This document shows, one piece after another, positions 37,374 to 45,420 of a stretch of 64,000 nucleotides of DNA. The first letter of the stretch is position 1, and every line of letters begins with the position of its first letter. The position numbers and the translations under genes were made by a program. The notes under the pieces were generated by a model. It worked only from the letters and a program-made list of their open reading frames with translations. It ran no database searches and had not been told where the DNA came from. Where the stretch lies: the NCBI GenBank assembly GCA_045637525.1, contig JAZTZP010000169.1:3558-67557 (forward strand), in the 5' to 3' direction. This DNA comes from JAZTZP01 sp045637525. GTDB lineage: Bacteria > Bacillota > Clostridia > UBA1381.

Positions 37374-38174
37374 ATGCAATTTATAAATTACGATTTTATG
37401 ATTACCGATATAAAAACCGTTATCCGCAGACCGTATACTGCCGGATGGAACATAAAAAATTTTTCATCAGCAAAAAACTATGTAATTGCTTTGTGTTTGG
37501 ACGGAGAAGCGTTTTATGAATCAAACGGAGAAACATTCACTTTAAGAAAAAATGATGTACGTATCTTTCCGCCCGGTGAGTTCAGAACTGCACATTCAAA
37601 TCCCGAAAGACCTTGGTGTTTTATTTCCATAACCTTTGACATTTCCTTCCCGGAAAATAACGATGCCTCACCGTTGCCGGATTTTATGTACAATACAATA
37701 CACCATGTAAATGAACAAATACGGAAAAAATTTTTAGAAATAGATTTCACATGGTCACGTCGTCATACAGCGTACTATGTAAAATGTAAAACACTTCTTC
37801 AGAGTATCCTGGTAGATTTACTCGTTTTAAACCGTCACAAGGACTTCAAAAATATCCACTACGATAAAATAGAAGAAGCAAAGCTGTATATTCAGGATCA
37901 TTTATCAGATTCAATAACAGTTAAACAGCTTGCCGCAATAGCCGGAATGAGCGAATCATATTTTCGTAAACTTTTCCGTGAGATAAACGGCATGTCGGCA
38001 ACTCAATACATTATATACCTCAGAATAAACAAAGCAAAAGATTTGCTTGCATCAGGAACTGTAAATGTAACAGAAACAGCCCTCTTATGCGGATTCAACG
38101 ACGTTTTTTATTTCAGCATTCTATTTAAAAAGAACGTAGGAATAACCCCGTCAGAATTTATGAAAAACATATAA
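37374..38174 (+). CDS. AraC-family transcriptional regulator with cupin sensor domain
   Basis: 266 residues: N-terminal cupin-like ligand-binding domain (~1-120, with ALCLDGEAFYESNG and VRIFPPGEFRT) and C-terminal double helix-turn-helix (SDSITVKQLAAIAGMSESYF and the closing FNDVFYFSILFKKNVGITPS). Such regulators bind a sugar in the cupin and activate adjacent catabolic genes. It is transcribed away from the GH105-like cluster and directly before the RraA-SDR-YhcH operon, so it probably controls one or both. Shine-Dalgarno AAGGAGG lies seven bases before the ATG. The 37135-37373 divergent spacer is very AT-rich. Confidence 0.94.
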   Translation: MQFINYDFMITDIKTVIRRPYTAGWNIKNFSSAKNYVIALCLDGEAFYESNGETFTLRKNDVRIFPPGEFRTAHSNPERPWCFISITFDISFPENNDASPLPDFMYNTIHHVNEQIRKKFLEIDFTWSRRHTAYYVKCKTLLQSILVDLLVLNRHKDFKNIHYDKIEEAKLYIQDHLSDSITVKQLAAIAGMSESYFRKLFREINGMSATQYIIYLRINKAKDLLASGTVNVTETALLCGFNDVFYFSILFKKNVGITPSEFMKNI

Positions 38175-38224
38175 TCTTTTACCGCAATAAAATCACTTTC
38201 TATAAAAAATAATCTTTTTATTAA

Positions 38225-38253
38225 TTTACTTTTTTCTGTTTTAATGGTATCAT
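38225..38253 (+). promoter_or_regulatory. Promoter of the RraA-SDR-YhcH operon
   Basis: TTTACT (38225-38230), 17-bp spacer, TATCAT (38248-38253). An imperfect palindrome CATATATGTATTCATATATA overlaps and follows the -10 and could be an operator. Confidence 0.5.
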
Positions 38254-38292
38254 ATATGTATTCATATATACAAGAAAGGAGCTTTAAGTGTA

Positions 38293-39000
38293 ATGAACAT
38301 AGAAAACCTTATAAAAGAAAGAACCGAACATGAGATAGCAGTTCTCCCCGTTTCAGATAAGGAATTGTGTGACAGATACGAAAAAGTCACAACAGCCATG
38401 GTTAATGACGTTTTAAGAGAAGACGGTATCTTATACAATACACTTCCAAACAACATTCTTCCGCTTAAGGATGATATGAAGGTTTGCGGTATCGCCTTTA
38501 CAATAAAAGGCTCAAAAAACCTTAACCTCGAAGACGAGATGCAGCAAAGAGCGCAGATGCTTGAAGCAATCCCCGAAGACAGTATTTGTGTATGGGATAC
38601 AAGCAACGATGACGAGTCCGCGCAATGGGGCGAAATCATGACTCTTGCCGCAAAAAAACGCGGTTGCCGTGGCGCCGTTGTTGACGGAGGAGTTCGTGAT
38701 ACAAATAAAGTTCTCGAACAGAACTTCCCTGTATTCTGCAAATACAGATCCTCAAACGGCATGATGGGAAGATTCAGAATGATTGGTTATCAGATACCTG
38801 TCATGATCGGAACCGTACATATATATCCGGGAGACATTATCCTCTGTGATATAGACGGCTGTATTGTAGTTCCGCGCGAAAAAGCGTATGACGTTCTTCT
38901 GCGTGCCGAGCAAATCTTAGAAAACGAAGTAGGAATAAAAGAAATGATAAATTCCGGCATGACGCCGGTTAAGGTCGTTGAAAACGGCGGTTATTTCTGA
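38293..39000 (+). CDS. RraA-family protein (aldolase/decarboxylase-like)
   Basis: 235 residues of the RraA/HMG-aldolase fold with the signature RGAVVDGGVRDTNKV near 118-133, where the Asp and Arg bind metal and substrate in the 4-hydroxy-4-methyl-2-oxoglutarate aldolase group, and GDIILCDIDGCIVVP near 180. Members either cleave 4-carboxy-4-hydroxy-2-oxoacids, decarboxylate oxaloacetate, or inhibit RNase E; in a sugar-catabolic operon the enzymatic role is more likely. The start ATG lies about 12 bases after AGGAG, slightly long. Followed after 30 bp by an SDR gene, also with a good ribosome binding site. Confidence 0.85.
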   Translation: MNIENLIKERTEHEIAVLPVSDKELCDRYEKVTTAMVNDVLREDGILYNTLPNNILPLKDDMKVCGIAFTIKGSKNLNLEDEMQQRAQMLEAIPEDSICVWDTSNDDESAQWGEIMTLAAKKRGCRGAVVDGGVRDTNKVLEQNFPVFCKYRSSNGMMGRFRMIGYQIPVMIGTVHIYPGDIILCDIDGCIVVPREKAYDVLLRAEQILENEVGIKEMINSGMTPVKVVENGGYF

Positions 39001-39030
39001 TACAAAAAGAATATAAAGGATGGTTTAATC

Positions 39031-39735
39031 ATGAATTATAAAGATAAAAATGTAGTAGTAACAGGTTCAACAGGCGGCATGGGTTTATTATTATGTGAAC
39101 GCCTCGCCGCACAAGGTGCAAATCTTGCACTTTGTTCAAACAACGAAGCTGATTTAAAAGCACAGGAAGCCGATTTAAAAGAAAAGTACGGCATCAAGGT
39201 GTATGCGCAAACAATTAATATAGCTGATGAAAATGATGTAAGCTCATTTTTCGGGAATGCATCTGCCGCTTTAGGTAACTTTGCGGCAATGGCAAACCTT
39301 GCAGGTCTTTCAATACCGTCGAAAATTCCCGAAACAGATATGGAAACATACGATGCGATAATGGACGTTAACGTTAAAGGTTCTTTCCTTGTCGGCAAAT
39401 ACTTTGCTCATCATGCAGACACTCCTGCAATTATCGTTAATATAGGAAGTGCGGCGGCAAAGAATGCCAACGGAAACGCTCCGCTTTACTGCACAGCAAA
39501 AGCGGCTGTTAATATGTTGTCTCAGGGAATGCTCCTTCAGATGGCAGGCAAAGACATAAGAGTTACCACTGTCAATCCGGGCGGCACAGACACTCCCTTC
39601 TGGGGTTCACGTCCTGTTGACAGGTCTAAGCTCATGGTTGCAGAGGATGTTGTTGATATTATCATGTTCGTTCTCACATCAAGCCCGAGAGTTCAGATTC
39701 ATGATATATTCTTCGAAAGCTTAAGCAAGTTTTAA
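39031..39735 (+). CDS. Short-chain dehydrogenase/reductase
   Basis: 234 residues. Cofactor motif TGSTGGMGLL at the N-terminus (G-x3-G-x-G), NLAG in the expected place near 90, Ser in NIGSAAAK and the catalytic Y-x3-K in YCTAKAAVNML near 152-156. After it comes PGGTDTPFWGS, typical of NAD(P)-dependent classical SDRs. It would oxidise or reduce a hydroxyl/keto group of a sugar acid intermediate. Its position between RraA-like and YhcH-like genes suggests a uronate or keto-deoxy sugar pathway, which is inference. The substrate cannot be read from sequence. Confidence 0.92.
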   Translation: MNYKDKNVVVTGSTGGMGLLLCERLAAQGANLALCSNNEADLKAQEADLKEKYGIKVYAQTINIADENDVSSFFGNASAALGNFAAMANLAGLSIPSKIPETDMETYDAIMDVNVKGSFLVGKYFAHHADTPAIIVNIGSAAAKNANGNAPLYCTAKAAVNMLSQGMLLQMAGKDIRVTTVNPGGTDTPFWGSRPVDRSKLMVAEDVVDIIMFVLTSSPRVQIHDIFFESLSKF

Positions 39736-39759
39736 AAAATTATAAAGGAGAGAAAAACG

Positions 39760-40218
39760 ATGGTATTTGACAAATTAGAAAACTGTACACTTTATTACGG
39801 AATGAATGATAAGTTTGAAAAAGCATTTGATTTCATAAAAAAGGCTGTAGATGAAAATTTACCGGTGGGTAAATATGAAATTGACGGAACTGAACTTTAC
39901 GCTTCAGTTGCTGAATACACATCAAAGCTTGAATCAGAAGGCAAATTTGAAGGTCATCAGAAGTATATCGACATTCAGTACATCGTTTCAGGAATTGAAA
40001 CAATGGAAGTAATGGATATTTCAAAAGCAACCTCAAACAGCGAATATAACGAGGTTAAGGACATTGAATTTTACGCAAACACCGACAAAGCCGGATGCGT
40101 TGTAGTAGAAAGCGGCGAATACGGAATTTTCCTGCCGCATGATATCCATAAGCCGGGAATGGCATTTAATAACACACAGACTGCTGTTAAAAAAATCATT
40201 GTTAAAGTTCGTATCTGA
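39760..40218 (+). CDS. YhcH/YjgK/YiaL (DUF386) family protein, sugar anomerase-like
   Basis: 152 residues with the family block EGHQKYIDIQYIVSGIETME and late residues FLPHDIHKPGMA, supplying the metal-binding His and Glu of this double-stranded beta-helix family. Characterised relatives include NanQ, an N-acetylneuraminate anomerase, and other members occur in uronic acid operons. It ends the three-gene operon that starts with the RraA-like gene and is followed by a strong hairpin shared with the convergent MATE gene. Confidence 0.9.
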   Translation: MVFDKLENCTLYYGMNDKFEKAFDFIKKAVDENLPVGKYEIDGTELYASVAEYTSKLESEGKFEGHQKYIDIQYIVSGIETMEVMDISKATSNSEYNEVKDIEFYANTDKAGCVVVESGEYGIFLPHDIHKPGMAFNNTQTAVKKIIVKVRI

Positions 40219-40225
40219 ATTAAAA

Positions 40226-40274
40226 GGGGCTGTTGCAAAAGAGCATTTTCAAAGTGCTCATTTGCAACAGCCCC
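40226..40274. terminator. Bidirectional hairpin between convergent genes
   Basis: A 14-bp perfect stem GGGGCTGTTGCAAA / TTTGCAACAGCCCC, with an inner GAGCA/TGCTC stem, fills the gap between the YhcH-like gene and the convergent MATE gene. The T-run is poor, so termination may depend on hairpin strength. Confidence 0.75.
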
Positions 40275-40283
40275 ATTCATCTT

Positions 40284-41672
40284 TCAGCTTCTCTCAGAAA
40301 CAATATTTGAAATCCATACTCCCTTTTTTATAAGAACAAGACCTACAACACATTTTACCAGCTCAACCAACTGACAACATACGTAAAATGGTATTATCCC
40401 AATATCAGTAAAGTGTGCAAGACAAAACGCAAGCGGCACACTCACCCCCCATGAAAAACTGCTGTCAAACAAAAATGTTATAAGTGTTTTTCCGCCCGAA
40501 CGAAGTGTAAAATACGTACAATGGAGTACGCCGTGAATCGGCATCGTTACTGCACTTATAAAAATAAACGCAGTCGCAAGCGAACGAACCTCCGCCGTTG
40601 TATTATACGCAAGCGGAAACACTCCGGAGCACGCCGCCATAACAGCCCCGACAGCAACGCAAATCACTCCTGAGAAGAAAATAAGCTTTGGCGCAGCCTT
40701 TTTCGCCCCCTCCATATCGTTCGCCCCTAAAAGCTGACCTATCACAATAGATACGCCCGAGCCAAACGCTATAAACAGCACATTAAACAGATTTGTTACA
40801 GTACTTGAAATATTAATTCCTGCAACAACATCAATCCCTCTTAACGAATAGCACTGCGTAATAATCGCAACACTCGCCGCCCACAAGCATTCATTTGCCG
40901 TAAGCGGAATTAATCCTTTCACAAAAATTCTTTTAGCAAGCACAGCCGGAACCTTAAATGAACGGTAAAGCCCCTTCACAAACTCAAGTTTTTTTCTGTT
41001 TAAGTGTGTCCAGGCTATAACTATCAAAACCTGAACAAATCTTGAAAACACAGTAGCAATAGCCGCACCTTCAACTCCAAGCTCCGGAAATGGTCCTACT
41101 CCGAAAATCAGTAAATAATTGAACAATGTGTTTGTTATAACCGCCACAATACCTGCCACCATAGGCGGGGTTGCAATTGCGCCCTCTCTTAAGGTACTCG
41201 AATATGCCTGTTCAATTGCAAACGGTATAAGTCCTGTAATCATTATCCCCATATACTGCTTAGCATATAAAAATGTCTGCTCTAAGTCAATACCCTTTTC
41301 GGCATCGTGCAAATACATTGTAATAAGCGGACTACCTGCAAAAATAAAAATCAATATACCTATGGCAGTTACAAAAAACGCAGTCAACAGCTTAAAGCGA
41401 AACGTATCTCTGACGCCCTTATAATCAGCCTTTCCGAAAAACTGAGCGCAAAAAATACCCGCACCCGAAACAGCACCGAAAATTGTAAGATTAAATACAA
41501 ACAATAATTGATTTACAATAGCAACACCGGACATCTGTTCAGTACCGACCTGTCCGACCATAATATTATCTATCAGTGCAACAAAATTAGTTATTAAGTT
41601 TTGTATCATAACAGGCACAGCTATAAGCAATGTCCGCCTGTAAAATTTCCATGAACCGATCAGTTTACTCAT
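40284..41672 (-). CDS. MATE family efflux transporter
   Basis: 462 residues, about twelve hydrophobic segments in two homologous halves, opening with the MATE pattern RTLLIAVPVMIQNLITNFVA and IDNIMVGQVGTEQMSGVAI near 30-50. MATE proteins export cationic drugs or metabolites using Na+ or H+ gradients. It stands alone between a terminator at 41692-41720 and the convergent sugar operon, and I see no adjacent regulator. ATG preceded by CGGAGG. Confidence 0.95.
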   Translation of the reverse strand: MSKLIGSWKFYRRTLLIAVPVMIQNLITNFVALIDNIMVGQVGTEQMSGVAIVNQLLFVFNLTIFGAVSGAGIFCAQFFGKADYKGVRDTFRFKLLTAFFVTAIGILIFIFAGSPLITMYLHDAEKGIDLEQTFLYAKQYMGIMITGLIPFAIEQAYSSTLREGAIATPPMVAGIVAVITNTLFNYLLIFGVGPFPELGVEGAAIATVFSRFVQVLIVIAWTHLNRKKLEFVKGLYRSFKVPAVLAKRIFVKGLIPLTANECLWAASVAIITQCYSLRGIDVVAGINISSTVTNLFNVLFIAFGSGVSIVIGQLLGANDMEGAKKAAPKLIFFSGVICVAVGAVMAACSGVFPLAYNTTAEVRSLATAFIFISAVTMPIHGVLHCTYFTLRSGGKTLITFLFDSSFSWGVSVPLAFCLAHFTDIGIIPFYVCCQLVELVKCVVGLVLIKKGVWISNIVSERS

Positions 41673-41691
41673 TTATATCCTCCGTACATTT

Positions 41692-41720
41692 AAAAAGCTG
41701 AAGCAATCCACTCCAGCTTT
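41692..41720 (-). terminator. Terminator downstream of jag
   Basis: On the minus strand AAAGCTG pairs with CAGCTTTTT, closing the rpmH-jag operon before the MATE gene. The 127 bp between it and the jag stop also contain a small hairpin (TGACGGTAT/ATACCCGTCA, 41786-41810). Confidence 0.6.
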
Positions 41721-41847
41721 AAATTAATCCTTTTCAGATATTCAAAACGCCAAATACAAGCAATCATCTCTCATCTGTTACCGGATGACGGTATATTTTC
41801 ATACCCGTCACTACGTTTCAAGCGAGCTGTGCCGTTAGTTTTTGGCA

Positions 41848-42693
41848 TTATTCTTCAGAACTTTTCTGTTTCTCAAGATACTCGTCATAGCTTCCGGCTT
41901 TTACAGCCTTCGGTCTTGCCGCACGCTCTTTTGCATAGTTTGCATAGTCTATAAATGCAGCCTCAGTTGCCGGTGACGGAGTAGCCGGTGCCGGCTGTTC
42001 CATTTGTACCGTGTCTACCGGTCTGCTGCGTCTCGGAGAAGTGTTTCTTCTCGGTCCGCCCACGCGGTCTTTCGGTGCAATTACAACCTTTCTGTAAGGC
42101 TCTTCACCGATCGAGAATGTTGTTACTGAGGCATTATCCTGAAGTGTTGAATGAATTATTCTTCTTTCATAAGGATTCATTGGCTCAAGTGTATACTTCT
42201 TACCGCTCTTTTCAACCTTCTTAGCCAAACGCTCCGCTAAAGCAAGTAAAGCCTCGTTTCTCTTTTCACGATAGTTTTCAGTATCAATGCTTACCTTTTT
42301 ATATTTATCGTTTTTGCTGTTTATTACAAGTGAAGTAAGATATTGAAGGCTGTCAAGTGTATCGCCTCTCTTGCCAATAATAATTCCCATATTATCGCCT
42401 GCAAGATCAATGCTCAACATTTCATCATCACAAGTTGCTGTAATCTCAACATCCATGTTCATAGCCTTAAAAATATCGCCCAAAAACTCTTTAGCCTTTG
42501 CAACTTCAGGAGCCTTAACGCTAACGCTAACCACAGCGTCCTTCGCCCCCAGCCCTAAAAATCCCTTAGAGCCTTCATCTATAATCTCTATATCAGCATC
42601 ATCCTTTGAAATATTAAGCTCCAAAAGTGCCGCCTCAATCGCTTCATCTATGCTTTTTGCTGTTTTTTCTATTTTTATCGGGTAGTTTGACAA
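41848..42693 (-). CDS. jag: Jag (SpoIIIJ-associated) RNA-binding protein, KH and R3H domains
   Basis: 281 residues: Jag N-terminal domain (EKTAKSIDEAIEAALLEL), a KH domain with GIIIGKRGDTLDSLQYLTSL near 105, an R3H domain with ALAERLAKK and MNPYERRIIHSTLQ near 155-185, and a low-complexity tail of Pro, Ala and Arg. Jag/KhpB proteins bind small RNAs and affect cell division and sporulation. The start is a TTG at 42693, nine bases after AAGGGGG, overlapping the end of yidC by 50 nt; no ATG fits, so translation is probably coupled to yidC. Confidence 0.93.
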   Translation of the reverse strand: MSNYPIKIEKTAKSIDEAIEAALLELNISKDDADIEIIDEGSKGFLGLGAKDAVVSVSVKAPEVAKAKEFLGDIFKAMNMDVEITATCDDEMLSIDLAGDNMGIIIGKRGDTLDSLQYLTSLVINSKNDKYKKVSIDTENYREKRNEALLALAERLAKKVEKSGKKYTLEPMNPYERRIIHSTLQDNASVTTFSIGEEPYRKVVIAPKDRVGGPRRNTSPRRSRPVDTVQMEQPAPATPSPATEAAFIDYANYAKERAARPKAVKAGSYDEYLEKQKSSEE

Positions 42694-43606
42694 CTACTTC
42701 ATCCCCCTTCTTATTAAAATAATAGTTAAGCAACAGTTGTTGTAATATCTGTACAACACTGCTTATAATCCAATAAATACCCATTCCCGACGGAAGTGTA
42801 AATGTAAAAAATCCCGTCATTAAAGGCATCATTATATTCATTGATCTTGTCATCTGAGCAGCTTGTCCTTCCTGCTCTGCCTGTGTTTTATTAGTTCCCG
42901 ACTGAATCTGAGTTACCTTTGATGAAAGCCATGTAAAAAACATTGCAAGTATTGGTATTATGATAAGTGATACCACGCTAAGCTGACTGAAATCACCACG
43001 CATAATATAATTAAGTGCAGTCTGCGGAACCTCAGCTAAGTTCATGCCTAAGAAATTAAAGTTTACAACCCATGGATCACCAGCTCCGAAAAGTGTGTGA
43101 CACCAGCTTGAAAGCTGTATCTGGCTCATATTAGCAAGATTTTCTACCGACTGAGTAGCTAAGTTTCCTATTGCCTCCGGAAACTTCTCAACCATCTGCG
43201 CCTGAATATCAAGCACCTTATTTATAGCCTCAGCAGTACTCCAGTCAACGCTTGCAAGATAATTAAGCGGCATTCTTATAACCTGATATAAGCCTATCAA
43301 TACAGGCATCTGTATAAGCATCGGAAGGCATCCGCCCATCATGCTTACATTGTTTTCTTTATACAGCTTCATCATTTCACGCTGCATTTTTTCCTGATCA
43401 TTTGCATATTTCTTTTGCAGCTCCGCAACGATTGGCTGAATTTTCTGTTGCTTTCTCATCGCCTTCTGCGAATGAACATTAAGCGGAAGTAATATGAGCT
43501 TTATTGCTATGGTAAATAAAATAATAGCAAGTCCATAGTTTGAGACCAGATCATATATCAGTTTAATTATAAAGCCCATAGGTCTGGTTATTAACCATTC
43601 AAACAT
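42644..43606 (-). CDS. yidC: Membrane protein insertase YidC (SpoIIIJ/OxaA)
   Basis: 320 residues with five expected membrane segments, short Gram-positive form without the large periplasmic domain. Conserved features include the cytoplasmic coiled-coil KAMRKQQKIQPIVAELQKKY near 48-67 and GGCLPMLIQMPVLIGLYQV near 90-110. There is no lipobox at the N-terminus (MFEWLITRPMGFII). It inserts membrane proteins with or without the Sec translocon; the sporulation paralogue SpoIIIJ is needed for forespore signalling. It sits in the classical order after yidD and before jag. Confidence 0.96.
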   Translation of the reverse strand: MFEWLITRPMGFIIKLIYDLVSNYGLAIILFTIAIKLILLPLNVHSQKAMRKQQKIQPIVAELQKKYANDQEKMQREMMKLYKENNVSMMGGCLPMLIQMPVLIGLYQVIRMPLNYLASVDWSTAEAINKVLDIQAQMVEKFPEAIGNLATQSVENLANMSQIQLSSWCHTLFGAGDPWVVNFNFLGMNLAEVPQTALNYIMRGDFSQLSVVSLIIIPILAMFFTWLSSKVTQIQSGTNKTQAEQEGQAAQMTRSMNIMMPLMTGFFTFTLPSGMGIYWIISSVVQILQQLLLNYYFNKKGDEVVVKLPDKNRKNSKKHR

Positions 43607-43638
43607 ATTGTTACTCCTTTGCTGTTAATAGATACGGA

Positions 43639-43851
43639 TTACGGAACCGGATCATATCCGCCTTTATGAAACGGATGACATTTTAATATCCGGCGTACAG
43701 CCAGCCCGGTGCCTTTTACAGCTCCGTATTTTTCGATAGCTTCGTATGCGTACGCAGAACAAGTAGGAATAAATCTGCAGCACGCCTTGCCTTTATACGG
43801 CGAAATATGGTGTCTGTAAAACTTAATTAAAAATAGTAATATCTTTTTCAT
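43639..43851 (-). CDS. yidD: YidD membrane insertion efficiency factor
   Basis: 70 residues with the whole family pattern: FYRHHISPYKGKACCRFIPT followed by CSAYAYEAIEKYG and CHPFHKGGYDPVP at the end. It is a small amphipathic protein that aids YidC-dependent insertion. It lies between rnpA and yidC. Confidence 0.96.
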   Translation of the reverse strand: MKKILLFLIKFYRHHISPYKGKACCRFIPTCSAYAYEAIEKYGAVKGTGLAVRRILKCHPFHKGGYDPVP

Positions 43852-43875
43852 TTTTTTGCCGTCCTCTGCGGCCGA

Positions 43876-44214
43876 TTAAAATTCAGTTTTATAAATCCCG
43901 ATTTTGGTCAGAGCAGCAATAACATCTCTTTTTACTGTATCACATTTTTTGCCGTTTATACGTGAACGAGCCACAATAATTACGTCATACCCGGCAGTTA
44001 TGCCCGGTATAATCTGACGATAGCTTTCTCTCATGAGCCGTTTTGCACGATTGCGTTTTACGGCTTTCCCGATAGTTTTTCCGACGGTAAGCCCAAGCCG
44101 GCTTTTACCATGCCTGTTTTTCATAACATAAACAGCGACGCATCCGTATGCACAGCTTTTGCCCCTTGCATACAGACGTCGAAAATCTTTATTTAATTTC
44201 AGCGTATGTTTCAT
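43876..44214 (-). CDS. rnpA: Ribonuclease P protein component
   Basis: 112 residues from ATG 44214 (MKHTLKLNKDFRRLYARGKS). The signature RNRAKRLMRESYRQ, which contacts the P RNA and the pre-tRNA leader, is at ~55-68. A longer in-frame extension to 44268 adds 18 residues not found in the family, and AAAGGT lies 13 bases before 44214, so the shorter form is preferred. RnpA with RNase P RNA matures tRNA 5' ends. Confidence 0.95.
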   Translation of the reverse strand: MKHTLKLNKDFRRLYARGKSCAYGCVAVYVMKNRHGKSRLGLTVGKTIGKAVKRNRAKRLMRESYRQIIPGITAGYDVIIVARSRINGKKCDTVKRDVIAALTKIGIYKTEF

Positions 44215-44296
44215 GTATAATTCTGACCTTTCACGATATGTATAAAAACATATTTGAAAAATGGGCAAAAAGCGGAAAACTTTTTGCCCTTAAAAA

Positions 44297-44431
44297 TTAT
44301 GCTGACAATTTCTTTCTGCCTTTTTGTCTTCTGCTTGCCAGAATCTTTCTTCCTGATGAAGTACTCATTCTTTTTCTGAAACCGTGTTCCTTAGAACGCT
44401 GACGCTTTTTCGGTTGATAAGTTCTTTTCAT
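44297..44431 (-). CDS. rpmH: 50S ribosomal protein L34
   Basis: 44 residues, MKRTYQPKKRQRSKEHGFRK onward, ending GRKKLSA: the full and highly conserved L34. The ATG at 44431 follows a strong AGGAGG. It is the first gene of the rpmH-rnpA-yidD-yidC-jag operon, transcribed from a perfect promoter at 44478-44506. There is no dnaA on its upstream side, where the gene usually found near the replication origin would lie; hslO is there instead. Confidence 0.97.
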   Translation of the reverse strand: MKRTYQPKKRQRSKEHGFRKRMSTSSGRKILASRRQKGRKKLSA

Positions 44432-44477
44432 ATTAAATGCACCTCCTATAATTATGTTAAAATAAGACACCTTTCTA

Positions 44478-44506
44478 ATTATACACAATTTTTATCAAAT
44501 TGTCAA
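44478..44506 (-). promoter_or_regulatory. Perfect consensus sigma-A promoter of rpmH operon
   Basis: On the minus strand TTGACA (44501-44506), exactly 17 bp, TATAAT (44478-44483), about 47 bp upstream of the rpmH start. This is as strong as expected for a ribosomal protein gene. Confidence 0.92.
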
Positions 44507-44517
44507 GTATTTTTTTA

Positions 44518-45399
44518 TTATTTAGCCTCTTTTAGTAATTTTCCCAAATCTTCTCTGTTAAATTTGTATTTATTATCACAAAACTGACAAGTCAACTCCG
44601 CTTCACCGGTATCATCTATCATTTCCTGAAGCTCTTTTTTGCCTACCGAGATAAGTGCATTACGCATTTTCTCTCTCGAACATTTACATTTATACATCGG
44701 TTTCACACTTTTATTTTCTATTATTACGCTAAACCCTTCAGTAATAGCAAAAATTATATCCTCACAGCTCATACCGTCAGCTATCATCTTTGTCACGGGC
44801 GGAATTTCGGATAATGTTTTTTCAAGTGCCCGTGCCGCCTCATCCGTCGCTCCCGGAAGAAGCTGAAGCATAAACCCGCCCGATGCAATAGGTGTATTAT
44901 CGGTATCCACCAAAACACCTAACCCGATTGAAGTCGGTATCTGTTCGCTTTTTGCATAATACAAGGTTAAATCCTCTGCAATTTCTCCCGATACAAGGGG
45001 AATTTGTCCGATATACGGCTCCTTTAACCCTAAATCTCTTATTACGCTGAGATAACCCGAACCCAGAGCACCGCCTACATCTAATTTTCCTTTGTCATTT
45101 AAAGGACGGTCCACATAAGGATTTGCCGCATAGCCTCTGACACAGCTCTCGCTGTCCGTAACCGCAACAATATATGAAAGCGGTCCGTCACCCTTAAACT
45201 GCAAAGTTATGCTGTCGTCCTCATTTTTAAGTGTAGCACCCATAAGCGCCGCACCGGTAAGAGTTCTTCCGAGCGCTGCGGTTGCTACCGGGTATGTATG
45301 ATGTATTCTTTGAGCCTCACGTACAAGTTCTGTTGTTATTGCCGCAAAAACTCTTATTGTTCCGTCTGTGCTGTATCCTCTTAAAAGTATGTCTTCCAC
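44518..45399 (-). CDS. hslO: Redox-regulated chaperone Hsp33
   Basis: 293 residues from a GTG at 45399 with AAGGAAG upstream. The C-terminal redox switch has the expected zinc cysteines: CKCS near 239-241 and CQFCDNKY near 272-275. Under oxidative stress these form disulfides and activate the holdase. The N-terminal substrate-binding domain has the family motif RTLTGAALMGATLKNEDD. The stop is near the -35 of the rpmH promoter, so the two transcription units are packed end to end. Confidence 0.96.
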   Translation of the reverse strand: MEDILLRGYSTDGTIRVFAAITTELVREAQRIHHTYPVATAALGRTLTGAALMGATLKNEDDSITLQFKGDGPLSYIVAVTDSESCVRGYAANPYVDRPLNDKGKLDVGGALGSGYLSVIRDLGLKEPYIGQIPLVSGEIAEDLTLYYAKSEQIPTSIGLGVLVDTDNTPIASGGFMLQLLPGATDEAARALEKTLSEIPPVTKMIADGMSCEDIIFAITEGFSVIIENKSVKPMYKCKCSREKMRNALISVGKKELQEMIDDTGEAELTCQFCDNKYKFNREDLGKLLKEAK

Positions 45400-45420
45400 T
45401 ATAAAATTCTTCCTTTCTCA

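Noticed and set aside
37514..38762. Antisense ORFs opposite the AraC and RraA genes
   Set aside because: They are shadows of well-supported genes and have no family features or ribosome binding sites.
41786..41810. Small RNA or riboswitch upstream of the MATE gene
   Set aside because: Only one short stem with a small loop is visible; it fits the trailer of the jag transcript and I see no conserved riboswitch core.
44432..44517. Replication origin next to rpmH
   Set aside because: The gap is under 90 bp, is filled by the rpmH promoter, has no DnaA-box cluster, and no dnaA gene adjoins it.
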